The translations under genes were made by a program, and so were the position numbers. Under the pieces are notes generated by a model. It was not told where the DNA came from. It saw only the letters and a list, made by a program, of their open reading frames with translations, and did no database searches. Positions 44,922-58,187 of a DNA stretch of 64,000 nt are shown in pieces. Numbering within the stretch: position 1 is the first letter of the stretch; the number at the start of each line of letters is the position of its first letter. The stretch is taken from assembly GCF_035222275.1 (NCBI RefSeq), contig NC_085881.1, forward strand, positions 2,542,001 to 2,606,000, written 5' to 3'. This DNA comes from Podospora bellae-mahoneyi. Lineage: Eukaryota; Ascomycota; Sordariomycetes; Sordariales; Podosporaceae.

Positions 44922-46492
44922 GGCGTTAGCAGCTGGCTGTCGGAATGCATGCTGCGCAGGGCTGCCTGTGGAGGATCAAGGAAGTGACCCAGAAATAGAA
45001 AAGAAAAGAGGGAACCCCATTCCTGTCGACTCCGGCATTCGCCCACCACACCATTTCAAGCCTCTTGCTCCAACCAGCATAGATAGTCAGGGGCATGTGT
45101 ACAACAACATACGTATATACATCATCTACCCGTCAATTCTCGGCCTTGGGGAATAGCTGTTGGATCCGAGACTTTGGAGATCTGGACAGCGACACACAGA
45201 CAGCAGCAAAGCAGATCCCTACGCTACGGTAGTGCACTGTGCTCACACTGTCACACTCCTTTTCTCTCAAGTCAGACGGTGTGGTTCGCCCCACTTTACC
45301 CCTGAAGATGACCAAGGATCTCTGGCCAGGGTTCCCGACAGAACACACGTGTGGGTCAGGTCCTCCTCCCTCCCCCCATCGGACGAAGGTCGCGCAATTG
45401 GTCGGCGCGTCCAAGAACCAGGCCGGCGCCTTTCCCCTTTTATGCTTCTCTCAGCAGTTGTGGCGATTTTACCCGTGAGGGAGAAAAGAACGTTATCCCA
45501 AGCCAAGCCGCCAGACCTGCTGCCGGCTTTGGGCTTGGCGAGGAGAACAGGGCAATGGTAGGTAGCATCGTTTCGGTTTTTGCGGAGGGGTTTCTCGGCA
45601 ACTCTGGAGCATGGGCTCTTCGGGGTGGTCAACTCACAACTTATGTCTATGTACACACAGATATCATGCTCTTCATCATGTTGACATGCTTTTCTAACTC
45701 AGGATCTCTTGCTCAACACACGCGGCAACGCGCTTGACAACAAGATCGGTGGGCAGTCGTGGGGCTGCAGGCACAGGTTCATGCGCTGGAACCGGAGGCA
45801 GCCTGATTGGAAGAGGGTCGACGTGTTGTTCATGCATAGGTGGTGAGAAAGGCATGGCGGCCCCCCCAAAAAAAATGACTGGACAAAGTCAGTCAGTTTC
45901 TTCCTTCAAGGCTTCCAAAAGTACCGATCTTTGAAGAACATCTACAAGATACCACCTTGTATTGGCCGTTGAAAGTCAAGGAAGGAAGCCAAAAGGGGGG
46001 GGAGGCATCACCTGAAAAAAGTTCTGGAAACCCCGCAGTCCAATCGGCCATGGGGGAGCTGGAGTTGTCCAAGACAGTGGCGCTCGGTGTCAGCCCTGAG
46101 GTTGAACAGCACTCTGATTCTGCGCCGTCATTGGACGCCAAGAGACGACGCTTACAGAAATCCGGTAAGGTGTTGAGATGGTGTACATTGCCGACGGTGA
46201 GAGCTTCTTCCCTGTTGATGGTGACCACTTGTAAGTCAAACATGGTTGTGAAGCCGGCGCTTGGTTCACCGAATTCAAGCCTCTTCGACGACTACTTCCT
46301 GCTCAGCACGGCAGGCTGTGCCGAAAGGCGGCTTGGACCGCCCATTGAAATCGCGGTTGACTCCGGAATCTGAAGTAAACTACTGGACGACCCACCCTAC
46401 CTACCCTGTCAATATCGGGAACAGGTTGTGTATGTATGGACCTACCCCAGATAACGCTCCCCTTCGATGCTGTTTTGGATCGATGTATTATT

Positions 46493-46510
46493 AAAAAAAA
46501 AAAAAAAAAA
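46493..46510 (+). repeat. A18 homopolymer
   Basis: Uninterrupted run of 18 A. No retroposed sequence is evident just upstream and no flanking target-site duplication was seen. Confidence 0.9.
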
Positions 46511-47148
46511 CACCGGGTCACTTCAACCTGGTTGAAGCCACCATCCTCTTCCCGAACCCTACAACCCCTTCAACACCTGCCACGTCAACATCAGAATCAT
46601 GCAAGCGGCAGGATAAAAATAAGTCTGTAACAGAACCACAGCATAGGTAACCAAAAAGGCGGATATGCACCGATCTACACTGCCATTTGATTGCTACCTT
46701 GACCTGCCATTTTTTGGAACTCTCTGACATAACCGAAGAGCGTTCTTCCCCACAAAAGGGAACATGCTGCAATAATGCCTTTCTGGCGAGCAGAAGGAGA
46801 GTGGCATTGTTCACCGTCTCGGCTTGGCCTTCTACACAGGGTTGTCTGCCCCATCAATCTGTAACGGGAGGTCCTACCTGGGATCGGAAGGTCAGTTGGA
46901 TGTTTATGTGTCTTGGCGGGGGATATCTCTGACAATGTATGGGGATTTATATATCATAAGTGGTGATGTATACAGTATCATACTGTGTTTCTTTAGGTGT
47001 GGATATTCTTTGGAAAAGACATTATCCCGGTACCGGTATGACCTCAGCAAAGTCCAGTATAGATTCCGGGTCGCTATCAGTCCTGAAGTAGGGTCGAGGT
47101 TCAACCCTCTACTACCCAACCCAAGGCAGCTCTATCCACCACCACAGC

Positions 47149-48318
47149 TCACAGCTCCCTCATAACCTCCTCCACAGCCTGCTTAGCCATCCTCTTCCTC
47201 TGCTGCTCCGGCAAACCAGCACTCATATCCCTCACAGCCCGCAACTTGACCATCATCTGCTCCAGGCTCCTGATATCATCATCCCCAATCTCTTCCTCCC
47301 CTTCCTCCTCCTTCCCTTTCCCCTCCCCCGTGGTGTCAATCTCCTCCCCAATCTGCTCCCAAATCGCCCTCTTCAACCCCTCAAAATCCTCCCTGTCATA
47401 GCCATACCCCAACCCCTTGGGGTCGAACTCTTTATCGTCATCCTCATCCCCCTCCCCAAAACCCAAACCATCCCCTTCCTCCCCTGGTGCCCCTCCCCCA
47501 GACCAATCATTAGCCTCCAACGCCTCCCTCACCCTCGCAATCCCCATCCTCTCCCCAAACTTATTCCTCTTCCCTTCCTCCTGCTCTCTGCCCTTGGCAT
47601 AAACCACAAACTCCAACCCCGCCTCGGCAGCAACATCCTCCCACTCATCCAACACGTCGTCATCCCCCATTATGGCCTGCTGGCTAACACCAATAACAAG
47701 CCCGACACCATCCCACTCCCACCCCCCCAACCCTTCCCTGACCACCTTCCCAACCTCTTTAACCAATCTTTGATGCTCTGTTACCGTTGATGTTGATATG
47801 CTGGAAGACAAAGAAGGAGAGAGCTCGACAACAATAATAACCCCCCCCAAAACCAGCAACACCTCCTTTGCCTCCTCCGACAAAAACGAGCTTGACCATT
47901 CCTGCGGAGAAGAGACAAGATCAAGCCAGATGGGGACAGAGGCGGTGTAATATTGTGTGGAAAGGGGTAAAAGGTGGGTTGTTCCCGCGAGGGAGGGGGT
48001 GTTTTCATCATCGGTTGAGTCTGATGGGAGGGGGTGGGAGCCGGTGAGTTCTATAAAATGTTATTAACTGTATTGAGGAGTGAGAAGGGAGGAGGGGGTG
48101 AGATCTGATAAACAGGAAAGCATGGATTGGAAAGATATCACCAAAGCACCCCGCAACTATGTGGTTGAGAAAGTAAGGAAATGTAAAATGAACTAACCTT
48201 TGATAACAGCACTCAACTCCCCAGCTGACTGCGCCAACGACACGGCGAGGATCCGTCTAGGGTGTGGGATTTCCTTGCCGGCTTTCTTCGCGGTGGTCTT
48301 TTCGTTTGGGGCGCTCAT
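47149..48318 (-). CDS. irc6: Irc6-like alpha/gamma-adaptin-binding (p34) protein
   Basis: Exons 48318-48198 and 48050-47149 give 340 residues. The 147-nt intron is GTTAGT...TTATAG, longer than others here. The family has a small-GTPase-like fold that binds AP-1 clathrin adaptors. The N-terminal segment HPRRILAVSLAQSAGELSAVIKGELTG takes the place of the GTPase first strand and loop. IWLDLVS, LLVLGGVIIVVELS and VGLVIGVSQQA are the following strands. An acidic Asp/Glu/Gly-rich linker leads to the conserved C-terminal helices (DDIRSLEQMMVKLRAVRDMSAGLPEQQRKRMA). Without the first exon the protein would lack its N-terminal strand, so the spliced start is preferred. Confidence 0.85.
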
Positions 48319-49164
48319 TTTGCCGGCGTATAGACCAAACTGTTTTCTCTATGATGCTTGGAGTAAGAACAATTTGAGCCGTGATGAGAATAGCGAGTGA
48401 GCGAGTGAGTGGTGATTACTGAGTGAGTGAGAGTGGCAGTTGCAAAAGGGAGCTTTGGCTCATGGTGGGGCAAGCTGAGAGCTCGCCCCAACAATGGCGG
48501 GGTAGGAAGCCCATTCTCATCTCACTGCCCGCTCATACAATGTAAGATCTCAAAACAAAAAGACGACAACGAATAGTATTTACGTAGTATAATTCCTCAG
48601 TTCAATGAGAATATTTCTTCAAGTGTTCGGAAAGAATATCAAACACACAGACATTCGCATATTTTGCTGCCTCTTGGTGGAATCAAAGTGAGACGTGATA
48701 CCTTCAGCAACTCGAACAGACGGACAAGCACAAACCGTAACTGGCATCTCTTGACTGTAACAGCAAAATACACATCTATCATGCTCGCTATGCTCTAGTC
48801 CTACAGTCTCAACCCCAAGACCAGCCAGCAAGCAAAAAGCCATACCAATACCATCCATCCCTTCCCCCTCCAATCCTATCATGCAACGTTATGCTGCCGC
48901 TGTTCTGGACTAGTCATGTCCACAGATGCTCGACAAGACAATACCAATTATCCCCTTTTATGTACAAGAGTTCCAGACACCTCACGTTCCTTGTACCCTT
49001 AAATCCGAAAAAAAAGCAAAAACCACAGCATGCACACAATCCCAGTCCAATAATGGTTACCAACACCCTTCTTTTATTGTGCTTCCAACCTTTCACGCCG
49101 TGTTCCTCCTCTTTTGCGCCCCAATTATTCTTCCTTCCTCATATATCATCCTCAGAGTAGCTTT
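48319..49164. other. Intergenic region
   Basis: 846 bp containing the Irc6 promoter and ABC transporter 3' end. No gene recognised. Confidence 0.55.
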
Positions 49165-52100
49165 CTAGGCAGTTGACCCACCCGGTTGCTCTGAGTTGGC
49201 CGTAGCAGTGGTTCCGCTTCCGGCCTGGGATCCTGACGATGATGCCACAACCTCCTCCTCATCATCATCGACATCTACCAGCTGGGTGGTCTTAAATGCC
49301 TTCTTGGCAGCAGCCTGCAGCGAGGTGAAATCACCGCTCATCTCACACATGCTCCTAAAGGTACCGTTGGCCTTCTTCAGGAGCTTGTATGGATGGTCGT
49401 ATTCGACGATCTGACCCTTGTCAAGAACCAAGACCTTGTCATAATCAACGATTGTTTGCAGGCGATGGGCAATCGTAATGATGGTGCTGGTAAGCTCACG
49501 AATCGTGCCTTGGATGGCGGCGTCAGTGGCATAGTCGATCGAGGCAGTGGCCTCGTCCATGACCAACACGCTGGGGTTCTTGAGCAGCGCCCGTGCCAGG
49601 CAGAGAAGCTGACGCTGGCCCTGAGAAAGATTGTTGCCCGACTCGGTGACAGGAGAGGAGAGATCCAGGAAGATGTTCTTGTTCGTGGCCGTGGGCGGCC
49701 GTGATGGCTCCTCAGAAGCAGCGATAGACTCGACGGCGGTCGTGGCGGGAGGGATAGGTGCAGAACCAAGAGCCATTTCGTCAGGGCCGATGAGCTGTAC
49801 ACGGCGGAGGGCAGCAAAGATCTCGGTATCAGTGTACGAGTCAAACGGATCCAAGTTGGTTCGAATGGTTCCCATAAAGAGTGTGGGCTCCTGGGGCACA
49901 ATGGTGATACCCTCACGCAGATCGCGCAAACCAACCTGACCAATGTCCACACCGTCAATCAAGATTTTACCCTCATCGGCTTCCAAGGCGCGGAAGATGG
50001 CCAGTGTGAGTGAACTCTTGCCAGCTCCGGTTCTTCCGACAATGCCAATCTTCTCACGCGCTTCGATCTTGAACGTGAGGTTGCGCAGAACGGGATCCAG
50101 CTCCTTGCGGTACCGAGTGGAATAGTTGATGAACTCGACGGACCCCTGAGCGGGCCAGTTCTTGTCTGGGCGGTTCTTCTCCACGATGGCCTCGGCTTCC
50201 TGCTCCACATCCAGGTACTCCTTGATACGCTCGACTGAGTTCATGTTTTGCTCGTTCATAGCATAAAGACGCACCAGCCAAAGGATATTGTCAGCAAAAC
50301 CAATAGCATAGCTCAGCGAGATACCAGCAGACCCTGGATCGACCTTGCCAAGGCTGATGATAACAAATACACCGGCGAAGAATGCAACAAAGTCGCCCAA
50401 CAGATCAGTTCTGAAGGCGAGCCATCTGTTAGCGGCCCAAAGATAGATGAATGGACGCAACTGCTTGTTGATTCTGGCAAGGTTGTCTCTGATGAAGCGG
50501 CGCTCGTCACCGTAGGCCCGAATAGTTGTGACACCGCTCAGTGTCTCTCCAAACTGCTGGAACAGCGGGCTTCTTTCGACGGATTCCAAACGCTTCAGGT
50601 CCCGCGATGAGTGGAGGTAGAACTGGCCGAGGAAAACGTAGGCAGCCGTGATAAACACTCCCGGAATCAAGAACGCTGGGGTGATGTAGGCAATCAAAAC
50701 AACAGTGACAGTAATACCGAGAAGACAAGCCATGACGCCAATAGCGATAGGAGCCACTTCCTGATCCACAGCTTCCAGATCCTTGCTGAATCGGTTCATG
50801 ATCTGACCCAGAGGGGTAACATCAAAGAACTTGAACCTTGCTCCGGTCACCGCCTTCATCAAACGATCATGAAGCTTCCAGGAGGCAGTCAGAGAGCCAA
50901 AGAAGATCCAAAGATCCCTCACAAGCGCCGCACAAGCACCAGCACCTCCAATCAGTGCCAGCACAGTTAAGTAGTAAAGGACATTAACATCCTTATTGTC
51001 GGTAGCCGAGAACGTCGTGCTATCGCCCTTGACGTAGTTAGCAATCGAAGCAAAATACGTCGGCGACAAGGTCTGGGCTGAGTAGCTGTAAGAGTTCATG
51101 CTGAACCTAGCGGAAGCGGTCTCGTTGAGGGTGTACTGGTTAGCCCATTCCTTGATCCACAGGTTGGAAGCAACACCGGAAAGTTGTTGTGCCGAGAAGA
51201 CAAGGCCAGCCAAGAGCCAGAAACCCCAGCCACCCATGGAACCAAGGTACAGCTTCATCACAGGCCACTTGACCGCACCAACAGCCTTGGTCTCTTCCAG
51301 GGCATCCTGCTTCTTGGGCTCCTTCTTGGGCGACTTTGGCTTGCTCTTTTGTGAGCTTCTGTCAGCTTCGTTAAGCAGGGTATCGCCACTCTCCTCTCCG
51401 ACACTGGATGGGACACGAGAGGGAACACGAGACACGTGGGCAGATCCTGCGGTAGACTTGGGAATAGCATCTTCTCCCAGCTTGCCCGCTTCGATCAGCT
51501 CCTTGGGGGTACCCTGGCCTGTGACACGGCCGTTGCTCATGGTCAAGACAAAGTCGGCAGGCGGGACGCAGAGAGGGATGTTGTGTGAGACAAGAATGCA
51601 GGTGCGATGTGCCATCAGAGGTCCCATGATGCAGTTGGTAAAGATCCACTGGGCAGTATGAGAATCAACAGCGCTCAGACAGTCATCCAAAAGCAGGTGC
51701 TTCGAGTTCGAGTAGACGGCACGGGCAAGCGAGATACGCTGTTTCTGACCGCCCGAAAGGGTGATGCCCTTCTCGCCCACCAAAGTCTCATCGCCGTTGT
51801 CGAGGATCTCCAGGTCGTGTTCCAAGGCACAGGCCACAATAACGTCGCGATATCTCTCCTCATCGAATGGGGCAGAGAAGAGAATGTTCTCCTTGATGCT
51901 AGCGTTCACAAGCCAAGCCTGCTGGGCGACGTAGGCGCATGTCTCAGCAAGACCGGTTTCGGGATCCGGACGAACGTCTTCACGGCTGCGACCACCGGGA
52001 AGAAGAACACGGCCATTCATGATGGTCATCTCGCCAAGCAAGGCCATCAACAGCGAAGTCTTGCCACAGCCCGTAGGCCCGGTGATGACATTGAGCTTGC

Positions 52101-54370
52101 CAATCTTAAAGTCAACATCGAGGTCGAGCAGGCGGAACGCCATAGATCCATCGTCTTGTACAGTGGACTTGCTACCCCAGATGAAAGTGGCGTTTCTGAA
52201 GCCGATGGCTCTCTCTCCGTTCTCGTCAATGTTGTCTTCACCCAGCTGCTCAAACTTCTCAGTCTCCTCCTCGGAGAGAAACTCCTCAATACGATCAATA
52301 GAGACTTTGGACTCCTGAACGTGGGCGATCATGTCACCAAGCTGATCGAGGGGGTACCGGAGAAGCATGAACAGAGAAATGGCGGTAAAGGCGACGGAGG
52401 GATACAAAGGCTTCTTCTCAATGACGGTGTAGACAAAGAACGAGAAGAAAGTGATCAAGATGGGAACGGTGTTCCAGACGGCCACCGCAGCAGCCCAAAG
52501 CATGAACCTCTTGCGCAAAGCCTGTAGCTCAGCTTTCCTCTTCTCGTCAACGATCTTGGCGAAACGATGCTCCCAGGCAAAGTACTTGATGATGCGGATA
52601 TTTTGTAGGACCTCGTTGGTCGTATGGATACGCTTGTCGGTGGCGCTCATAATCTTCTTCTGGGTCTTGTTGAAGCCCTTGCCGAAGGCAATGTTGACTG
52701 GGAGAAGCAGAGCCATGACAATGAAGCCCGGGATGGCACTTAGACCCATGACCTGGTAGAGAAGAAGAATGGACACGATCAGCTGAGTAGGAGCAGACGC
52801 GACCAGGAAGTGCAAGTAGGCCGTGACCTCAGACACCTTGAAACTGTCAACCGACATCAAGTTGATGATGGTGCCGTTGTTGGCCTGCTCGTCAGCGTCG
52901 GCAGCCTTGGCGTCCTTCTTGGAAGCATCAGCCTCCTCGTTTGCGGTAGCCTGGCTTTCCTTCTTCCCGAGCCCCAACAGCCTCTTGGCCTTGGAGATGA
53001 TGCCGTCCTTCTTTGGGGTCTCGTCCTTCTTCTTGTCAGCCCCAAGCGCGGAGTCTTTGCCCGCAGCTGCCTTTCTCCGCAATGCCTTGGCATAAATCTC
53101 GCCGACCAGGATAGCTCGAATGTTGATGCAAATCTTGCGGCCAATCCACAAGGCCTGCGCATCTCCAACAGACCGGATGATGTCCGTGACAGGAAGTAAA
53201 ATAACATAGAGCCACAGGACGTTCCTGGGTGCTTCGGTTGGATTCTCGACGTATTCCAAAATGGCCTTGAGAAGGAGAGTGGGCGCAAACGTGAAGACAC
53301 CAGACACGATGGCCCAGGCAGCCTGGGCAAAAAGCATCCCCTTGAAGAACTTGACCAAATGGAAGGCCAGCGAGGTGGTCTTCTTGGCTTGGCGATAAGC
53401 AGCGAGAATAGTAGCGGCCTTGTCCCTAGGAAGCAGATTCCAGACTCGTTTGAGCTCTAGTGGTTCTCTCCAGCCATCCCACACGATCGAGTCGACCCAG
53501 GAGAAGGTGTAGTGCGAGAACAGCGAAGCCAGGTTTTCACGACCGGGCGGAATGCCATCTTCCCACTCCAGAAGCACCGTTTTGTTGCCCTTCCGGGTGC
53601 TGATAGCCATACCAAAAAGAACAGAGGTCAAGGCAAACTCGGTCATCACCAGAACCTGCGTCATCTGAGAGACCGTGTGAATCAAGACTGATCGGAAGAG
53701 AACCAGGGCGAAGAGCCACTGGCAGCTGTAGATGGCGGCCGTGTGATTCCACAACCTCGGGACCCGCCATTGGGTATTTCCCAGGAAAAGTCGGAGAGTT
53801 GCAAGGAGCAGGACATAGACCCAGACAGTCAGGCCAGCAATACCAGCCAGGCCGTTCTTGACCTCGACGTCGTACAACAATCCGATCACATTGACAGCGA
53901 CCAGGCCTGCAATAGCAAGCTCCTCCACGACCACAGAGAGAGTCTGCCCGGGTGGTGTATCAGCTTGCACGATGGATCCCTTGGTTGTGGTTTTGACCAG
54001 CGCAAGCCGGCCGCCATTGATGACCAGACCCTCATCGTCGTCGCTTTCGAGTGTTGGCTCTTCATCGACCGGGAGGTCTGTGTGGTTCGGAGGCGAAATC
54101 GGAGTGATGCCATTGGTGAGAGGGTCGTATCCTCGGCTTCGTTTTAACCTGACGGCGCGGAAAGTGTTGTGCAGAGCGAGCTGGAGAAACGAGATTCCTA
54201 TTACGATTAAGGGCAGCAAGACACTAAGATAGCTACAGGTTGAAGCGAGCAAGACTGTCAGCGATTATTCTTTTTTGACGGAGTGCAACAGTAGGGACCT
54301 ACTCCTGCTTGAAGCATTGTGTAAAATCGTCGGTCCGCCATATGGGCCACGAGCACGCGGCGAAAGCCAT
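49165..54370 (-). CDS. ABCC (MRP-type) ABC transporter
   Basis: A 68-nt first exon (54370-54303) joins 54232-49165 across a GTAGGT...CTGTAG intron, giving 1711 residues beginning MAFAACSWPIWRTDDFTQCF, a typical ABCC start; without it the first membrane domain would be truncated. The order is TMD0, TMD1, NBD1, TMD2, NBD2. NBD1 has GPTGCGKTSLL (about residue 738), LSGGQKQRIS and a Walker B ending LLLDD, with Asp instead of catalytic Glu, usual for the degenerate ABCC site. NBD2 has GRTGAGKSS (about 1420), LSQGQRQLLC and VLVMDEATASID, all intact. Ser/Lys-rich inserts lie in TMD1 (about 410-450) and between the halves (about 950-1000). Relatives (Ybt1, Bpt1, Ycf1 and Nft1 types) move bile acids or glutathione conjugates, often into the vacuole. 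Substrate unknown. Confidence 0.93.
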
Positions 54371-55679
54371 TTCGGCCGCGTTGTCGTGGCGCAACCACGA
54401 AATCGTAATGTTGGTGACTGTCTCGGATACGTGTGTCTGTCGTTCGTCAATTGGAACCAGACGTCGGTGTTGCGCGGGGGAAGACGTCTGGGAAAACGTC
54501 GTTGATTGGTGGTGGACGGGAAGAAAACAAGAAAATGGGAAATGCTTCCCTCTGAGATCGCCAGCAATGGGGAAAAGTGAGAATCCTGGACGGGTCCAGC
54601 GGCGGTTTAAACGCTGGAACTGGAACTGGAACTTCGTTGTCATTTGGCACTAGTCTGGTGGGGTTGGTCTAGGGTGGTCCTGGAAAAAGGCAGCTGCAAT
54701 GGTAAGCAAAACTACCTATCTTCCACTATCTCCCACACACAGCGCATGTACTGTATCTGTCCGCTTCCGCGAGTATAGCTATATCTTGAAGAGATATGCC
54801 GACGACGCACGGGAGCACGCAAAGGAACTTGAGCCATCCACCACGGCGGGAGGGGTCATAGGTTCGTAGCCGGGCCGGGAATGTATTTCATGGGCGGGAG
54901 ATCTATACGCCCACCTACTGAGTGATGAGAGAGGGGTCCCGAGCAACAGTCCCGACGGGTTTCAGCAAAAGAAAAAACACACCGTGCCCTCTGACTGCCG
55001 ATAAATAGGATAGCAATATCATGGTGGTCTGTGGCGTCTAAGACCGTTCTCTGTCGCACTTGCAGCCTTCTTCGATGGTCCAGAAGCTGAGCCAGGTGGG
55101 GAGCTTACCAAATGAGGGCCATCGATGATGTCAGATGTTCCCTGCAACCCAGCAGAGTATCCCGCCGAGCCGAGTCAAGGCCCTTGTCTTTTTTCTTTGC
55201 CGTAGAATTTTAGGATTACACAAAGTATTGTGCGACCATTGGTGCTACATCTCGTGCTCTGCTCTGTGAGTCTGAACATCTAGATACGACTAGCTAGGCG
55301 GTGACATGACTGTTCGGCCTAGGAGCTGCTTATACATGCACATAGATGCTTGGTGCTTACACCCTGCCTAATGCGACTCCGTCCGCCAACCAGCAACCCC
55401 TGGTGGTCGCAGCACGAAGCTTTGCGCTAGGAAGGCCACCTGCATCCGCTGGTGGGGCCGCAAACGTCGAGAAGCCCGATTTTTCGTCCGTTCAGCCAGC
55501 GTTTTGCACTTTGCCAGAGCCTCCGTTACACACAAGACTCGAGAAAGGTCTGATACATAATATATGAGCTATAACATCAAACTATCTCGGTACTGTCACT
55601 CTTGCTTCTCAGTGCAGAGGTATCATGCGAACAAATGTACATGCAACATCGTCTCCCGTCCGTGCAAAAAGAATACTCA
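54371..55679. other. Intergenic region
   Basis: 1.3 kb upstream of the ABC transporter and downstream of the broken kinase-like copy A. No gene recognised. Confidence 0.5.
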
Positions 55680-57257
55680 TCCAATTGACCGCGAGGTACT
55701 TGCATATGAGCCCCTCAACGATCTCATCATGATCCTTCTCACCAACCTCATCCTCTTTTTCAAACGGATCTCGTTCGCCGACATGATCCTTCTCACCGCC
55801 GTACTTCTTTTTCTCATAGTAATCCTCCTCAAGGCCATCACTTTTCCTAAGCTCTTCATCTTACGTACCTTTTCCCTTCTTCTCACTACCCTCAGCTCTT
55901 CATCAACCTGCTCTCATGTCTTGCGGCCACAGCCCTCCAGCACAGTCAGGATTTCTTTGCTTTGCTTCTCGAGGTCTTTATCATCGAGCCAGTGCTGTGA
56001 GAGAGGAGCATAATTTAAATCGCCGTAATATGTCCGCAACAGCCAGAGGGCAGCGAGGTCAGGATTTGTCTAACCACGCCTTGGGAACCCACTCTCTCCA
56101 GGAAGTTTCATTGCAGTATGCCCTCCTTCTGTCATTTTCTATGAAGTTCCAGGAATATCCATATATACAAGCTTTCAAGGGCCAGTGACGAAGAATAGAG
56201 GAGTAGCGGTCTCCGCCAAATTTGTCATGAGCTGTCAGAATTGCTTGTTGGAGGTTGATGATCGCGACGGTCCCGTCCTTTCTGACTAGAATTGTCGTGT
56301 GGCTTGACCTTACTGTGTATAATATCACACCACCACCAAAGGCTCGTTGTCGGCATCCATAAGATGTTTAAAAGTTCTGAAGGCAAGGGCTTGCCAGTCT
56401 TTCTCTTAGATTTGCGGATGAGTTTCGACATGGGCTGGGCGTCGTCGAGCTTTTAGAGGAGCATCATGCGAACTGGTTGGTAGCCTTCCTTGGACTCGGG
56501 GCAAGGGTGGTCTATGGTCCACGAGCCGTAGAATTTGAGTGTGCCTCTGGTGAGATCTGGATGCTCTTGGGCTGCTTCGCGAACCAAGGAGTAGGCCTCT
56601 GATTCAAGCGCGTAGTCCATATCAGCCCGGGGTGGCGCAATCCGGACGGAGGCAGGCCATCCCCCGCTGGGTTGCAGACAAAGGTATCGTCCAAGGAGAT
56701 GAGGTAATAAGCTGCATCGTAGATCTTGGCAACACATTCCCGGGGGGCTTGTTCCCTTTCTCCAGGTAGTTGAACTCTTTCCGTCACGGCGATTGGGCCG
56801 TTGTATCGGTCATCATCAAGAGGGAGCTTGGGGTCCTTCAGTGCAAGGCTGGCACGGGTCTCGTTCGGATAATTACACTTCCAGCCAGGGATGTAATAGT
56901 CGGGGTCGTATTCGTCATCTTCCGTGTTGTCTTCTTTGTTGTCCTTCTTGTCATCATCGTCCTCGTGCCCCGAATCCTCGTCATAATATATGGGCTTTGG
57001 ACTAATGACAGCCTTTCTGATAGTAAATTCAAACGTATCGTCGCCAATCTTTCCGCTAATGGGCGGGTTGTCAAGGGCATATTCCACCCGGTCTGCTCGC
57101 ACCCGAGGCTCACAGCCGAACTCTCCATAATTGTGGTATTCTCGCTCTCCCTCTCCATAGTGGTGGTAATTTACCACTCCAAATGTTCCAGGGGGTTCGT
57201 GTGTTCGGATGGAGAAGGTGTGAACCCTTCCATGTATGGGTGAGCCTCATGCTGCAT
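55680..57257 (-). pseudogene. Kinase-like pseudogene, copy A
   Basis: Reading from the ATG at 57257, pieces of one protein appear in order but in different frames: THEPPGTFGVVNYHHYGEG, DNPPI...TFEFTI, a Glu/Asp-rich stretch, then DDDRYNGPIAV, CVAKIYDAAYY (beta-3 Lys of a kinase fold), DYALESEAYSLV, LKFYGSWT, LWWWCDIIHSKVKPHD, LVRKDGTVAIINLQQA, WREWVPKAWLD and WLLRTYYGDLNYAPLSQHW. Frame breaks occur near the N-terminus, after NPAGDGLPPSG, after KPHD and after AWLDK, and an in-frame stop follows GCGRKT. An acidic Lys/Glu/Asp-rich tail extends to about 55700. The pattern fits a fungal kinase-like family (VAKIYDP.YY, YYGSWT, H.D..P.N..V). Of the three copies this one keeps the beta-3 Lys and a catalytic-loop His. 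Confidence 0.7.
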
Positions 57258-58187
57258 CTTGCTCGCTCCCATGCTATTGACGTGACTTGCTTGGGTACTT
57301 GTTGGATAGCTAGCCACAAGGAGAGGGATAGATAATACCAGCAACCGACGACAGAAATGGCTGCAGATGGGAGCTCGAGACTGGGTGGTGGATGTCCGTT
57401 GCTTCGAAATTCAACAAGTTCGAATTTCAGGTTGAGAAAGTGAGAAGATATGGAAAGTGATTGAGAAAGTGAGAGCGAAGAGTGCCTTGAATATGTGCGA
57501 GGAACAACTATTTAAACCTTCCTTCCTGAAAAACTTTAAAAACAGTTGAAGGTCATGTTCGAAGCTCTTTTCAGAGCCTCAATACGAGACGCCACGCTGA
57601 AACACACTAAGGCAGACCATGGCGTAATCACACAACACCCCTCCGGACTGTAGCTTATGCTAAATGTGCCTACTTACTATCTTGAAAAGTCTTTCAACTG
57701 CACTGAAACACCTCTCGACCGTTCTAGAAGGCGTATTGACATACTTTCACGACGTCGTCACTCTGATCACAGGCCTCTCAAAACTTTTGAAAGGCCTATA
57801 GAGTAGGTACCTACTATCCTTCAAGACCTATAAATCATCTGTTAAGGTTTTGAAAGATAATTACTACGCCTCTCGACTTTCTTTCAATACCTCTCGACTA
57901 TCTTTTCAACACATAGTATATATTTCAAGGTTTTCATATACCATTCGGAGGCATATTCACTATCTTTCAAGGCATATTAATTCTGTTTTGAAGCCGTGAT
58001 TCCAATTTGTAATCTCTATTATTTTATCCACGACGTATCTATTGCCAGCCGTCACGGTGGGTTCTTTCCACATTGTTGTGTTCAAAATAGGGTCACAAAC
58101 TGAGGAGAAAAAGATTGTGGTGTTTCTCAGGCTATGTATGCTGCCAGAAATCCCCCCCCATTTATCCCCACTACCCATGGCTTCATC
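57258..58187. other. AT-rich spacer between kinase-like copies A and B
   Basis: About 930 bp. From 57600 to 57980 it contains recurring short units of the type CCTCTCGACT...TTTCAA and GGC(C/A)TAT, and a near-perfect 27-bp palindrome. No open frame of note. Probably decayed repetitive DNA. Confidence 0.5.
57771..57797. repeat. 27-bp near-perfect palindrome
   Basis: AGGCCT at each end and TCAAAA/TTTTGA inside; only two symmetric pairs and the centre fail to match. Lies in the AT-rich spacer. Confidence 0.75.

Larger units (their letters stand above)
42135..47148. other. Five-kilobase gene-poor region upstream of the homeobox gene
   Basis: No open frame here has recognisable motifs, codon bias or splice partners. 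Small structures noted: a 9-bp-stem hairpin (44886-44921), an A18 tract (46493-46510) and a Sre-type GATA 10-mer (44289-44298). It most likely holds a long regulatory region or untranslated leader for the homeobox gene, possibly with noncoding transcripts. Confidence 0.45.

Noticed and set aside
45893-46278. Minus-strand frames beginning MFDLQVVTINREEALTVG and an alternative spliced reading
   Set aside because: Somewhat protein-like, but too short and without family resemblance or clear exon partners.
46493-46510. A18 tract as the tail of a retroposed element
   Set aside because: No SINE, LINE or processed-gene body upstream, and no target-site duplication seen.
48102-48111. Third Sre-type GATA 10-mer
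   Set aside because: Lies within the intron of the Irc6-like gene; no iron link.
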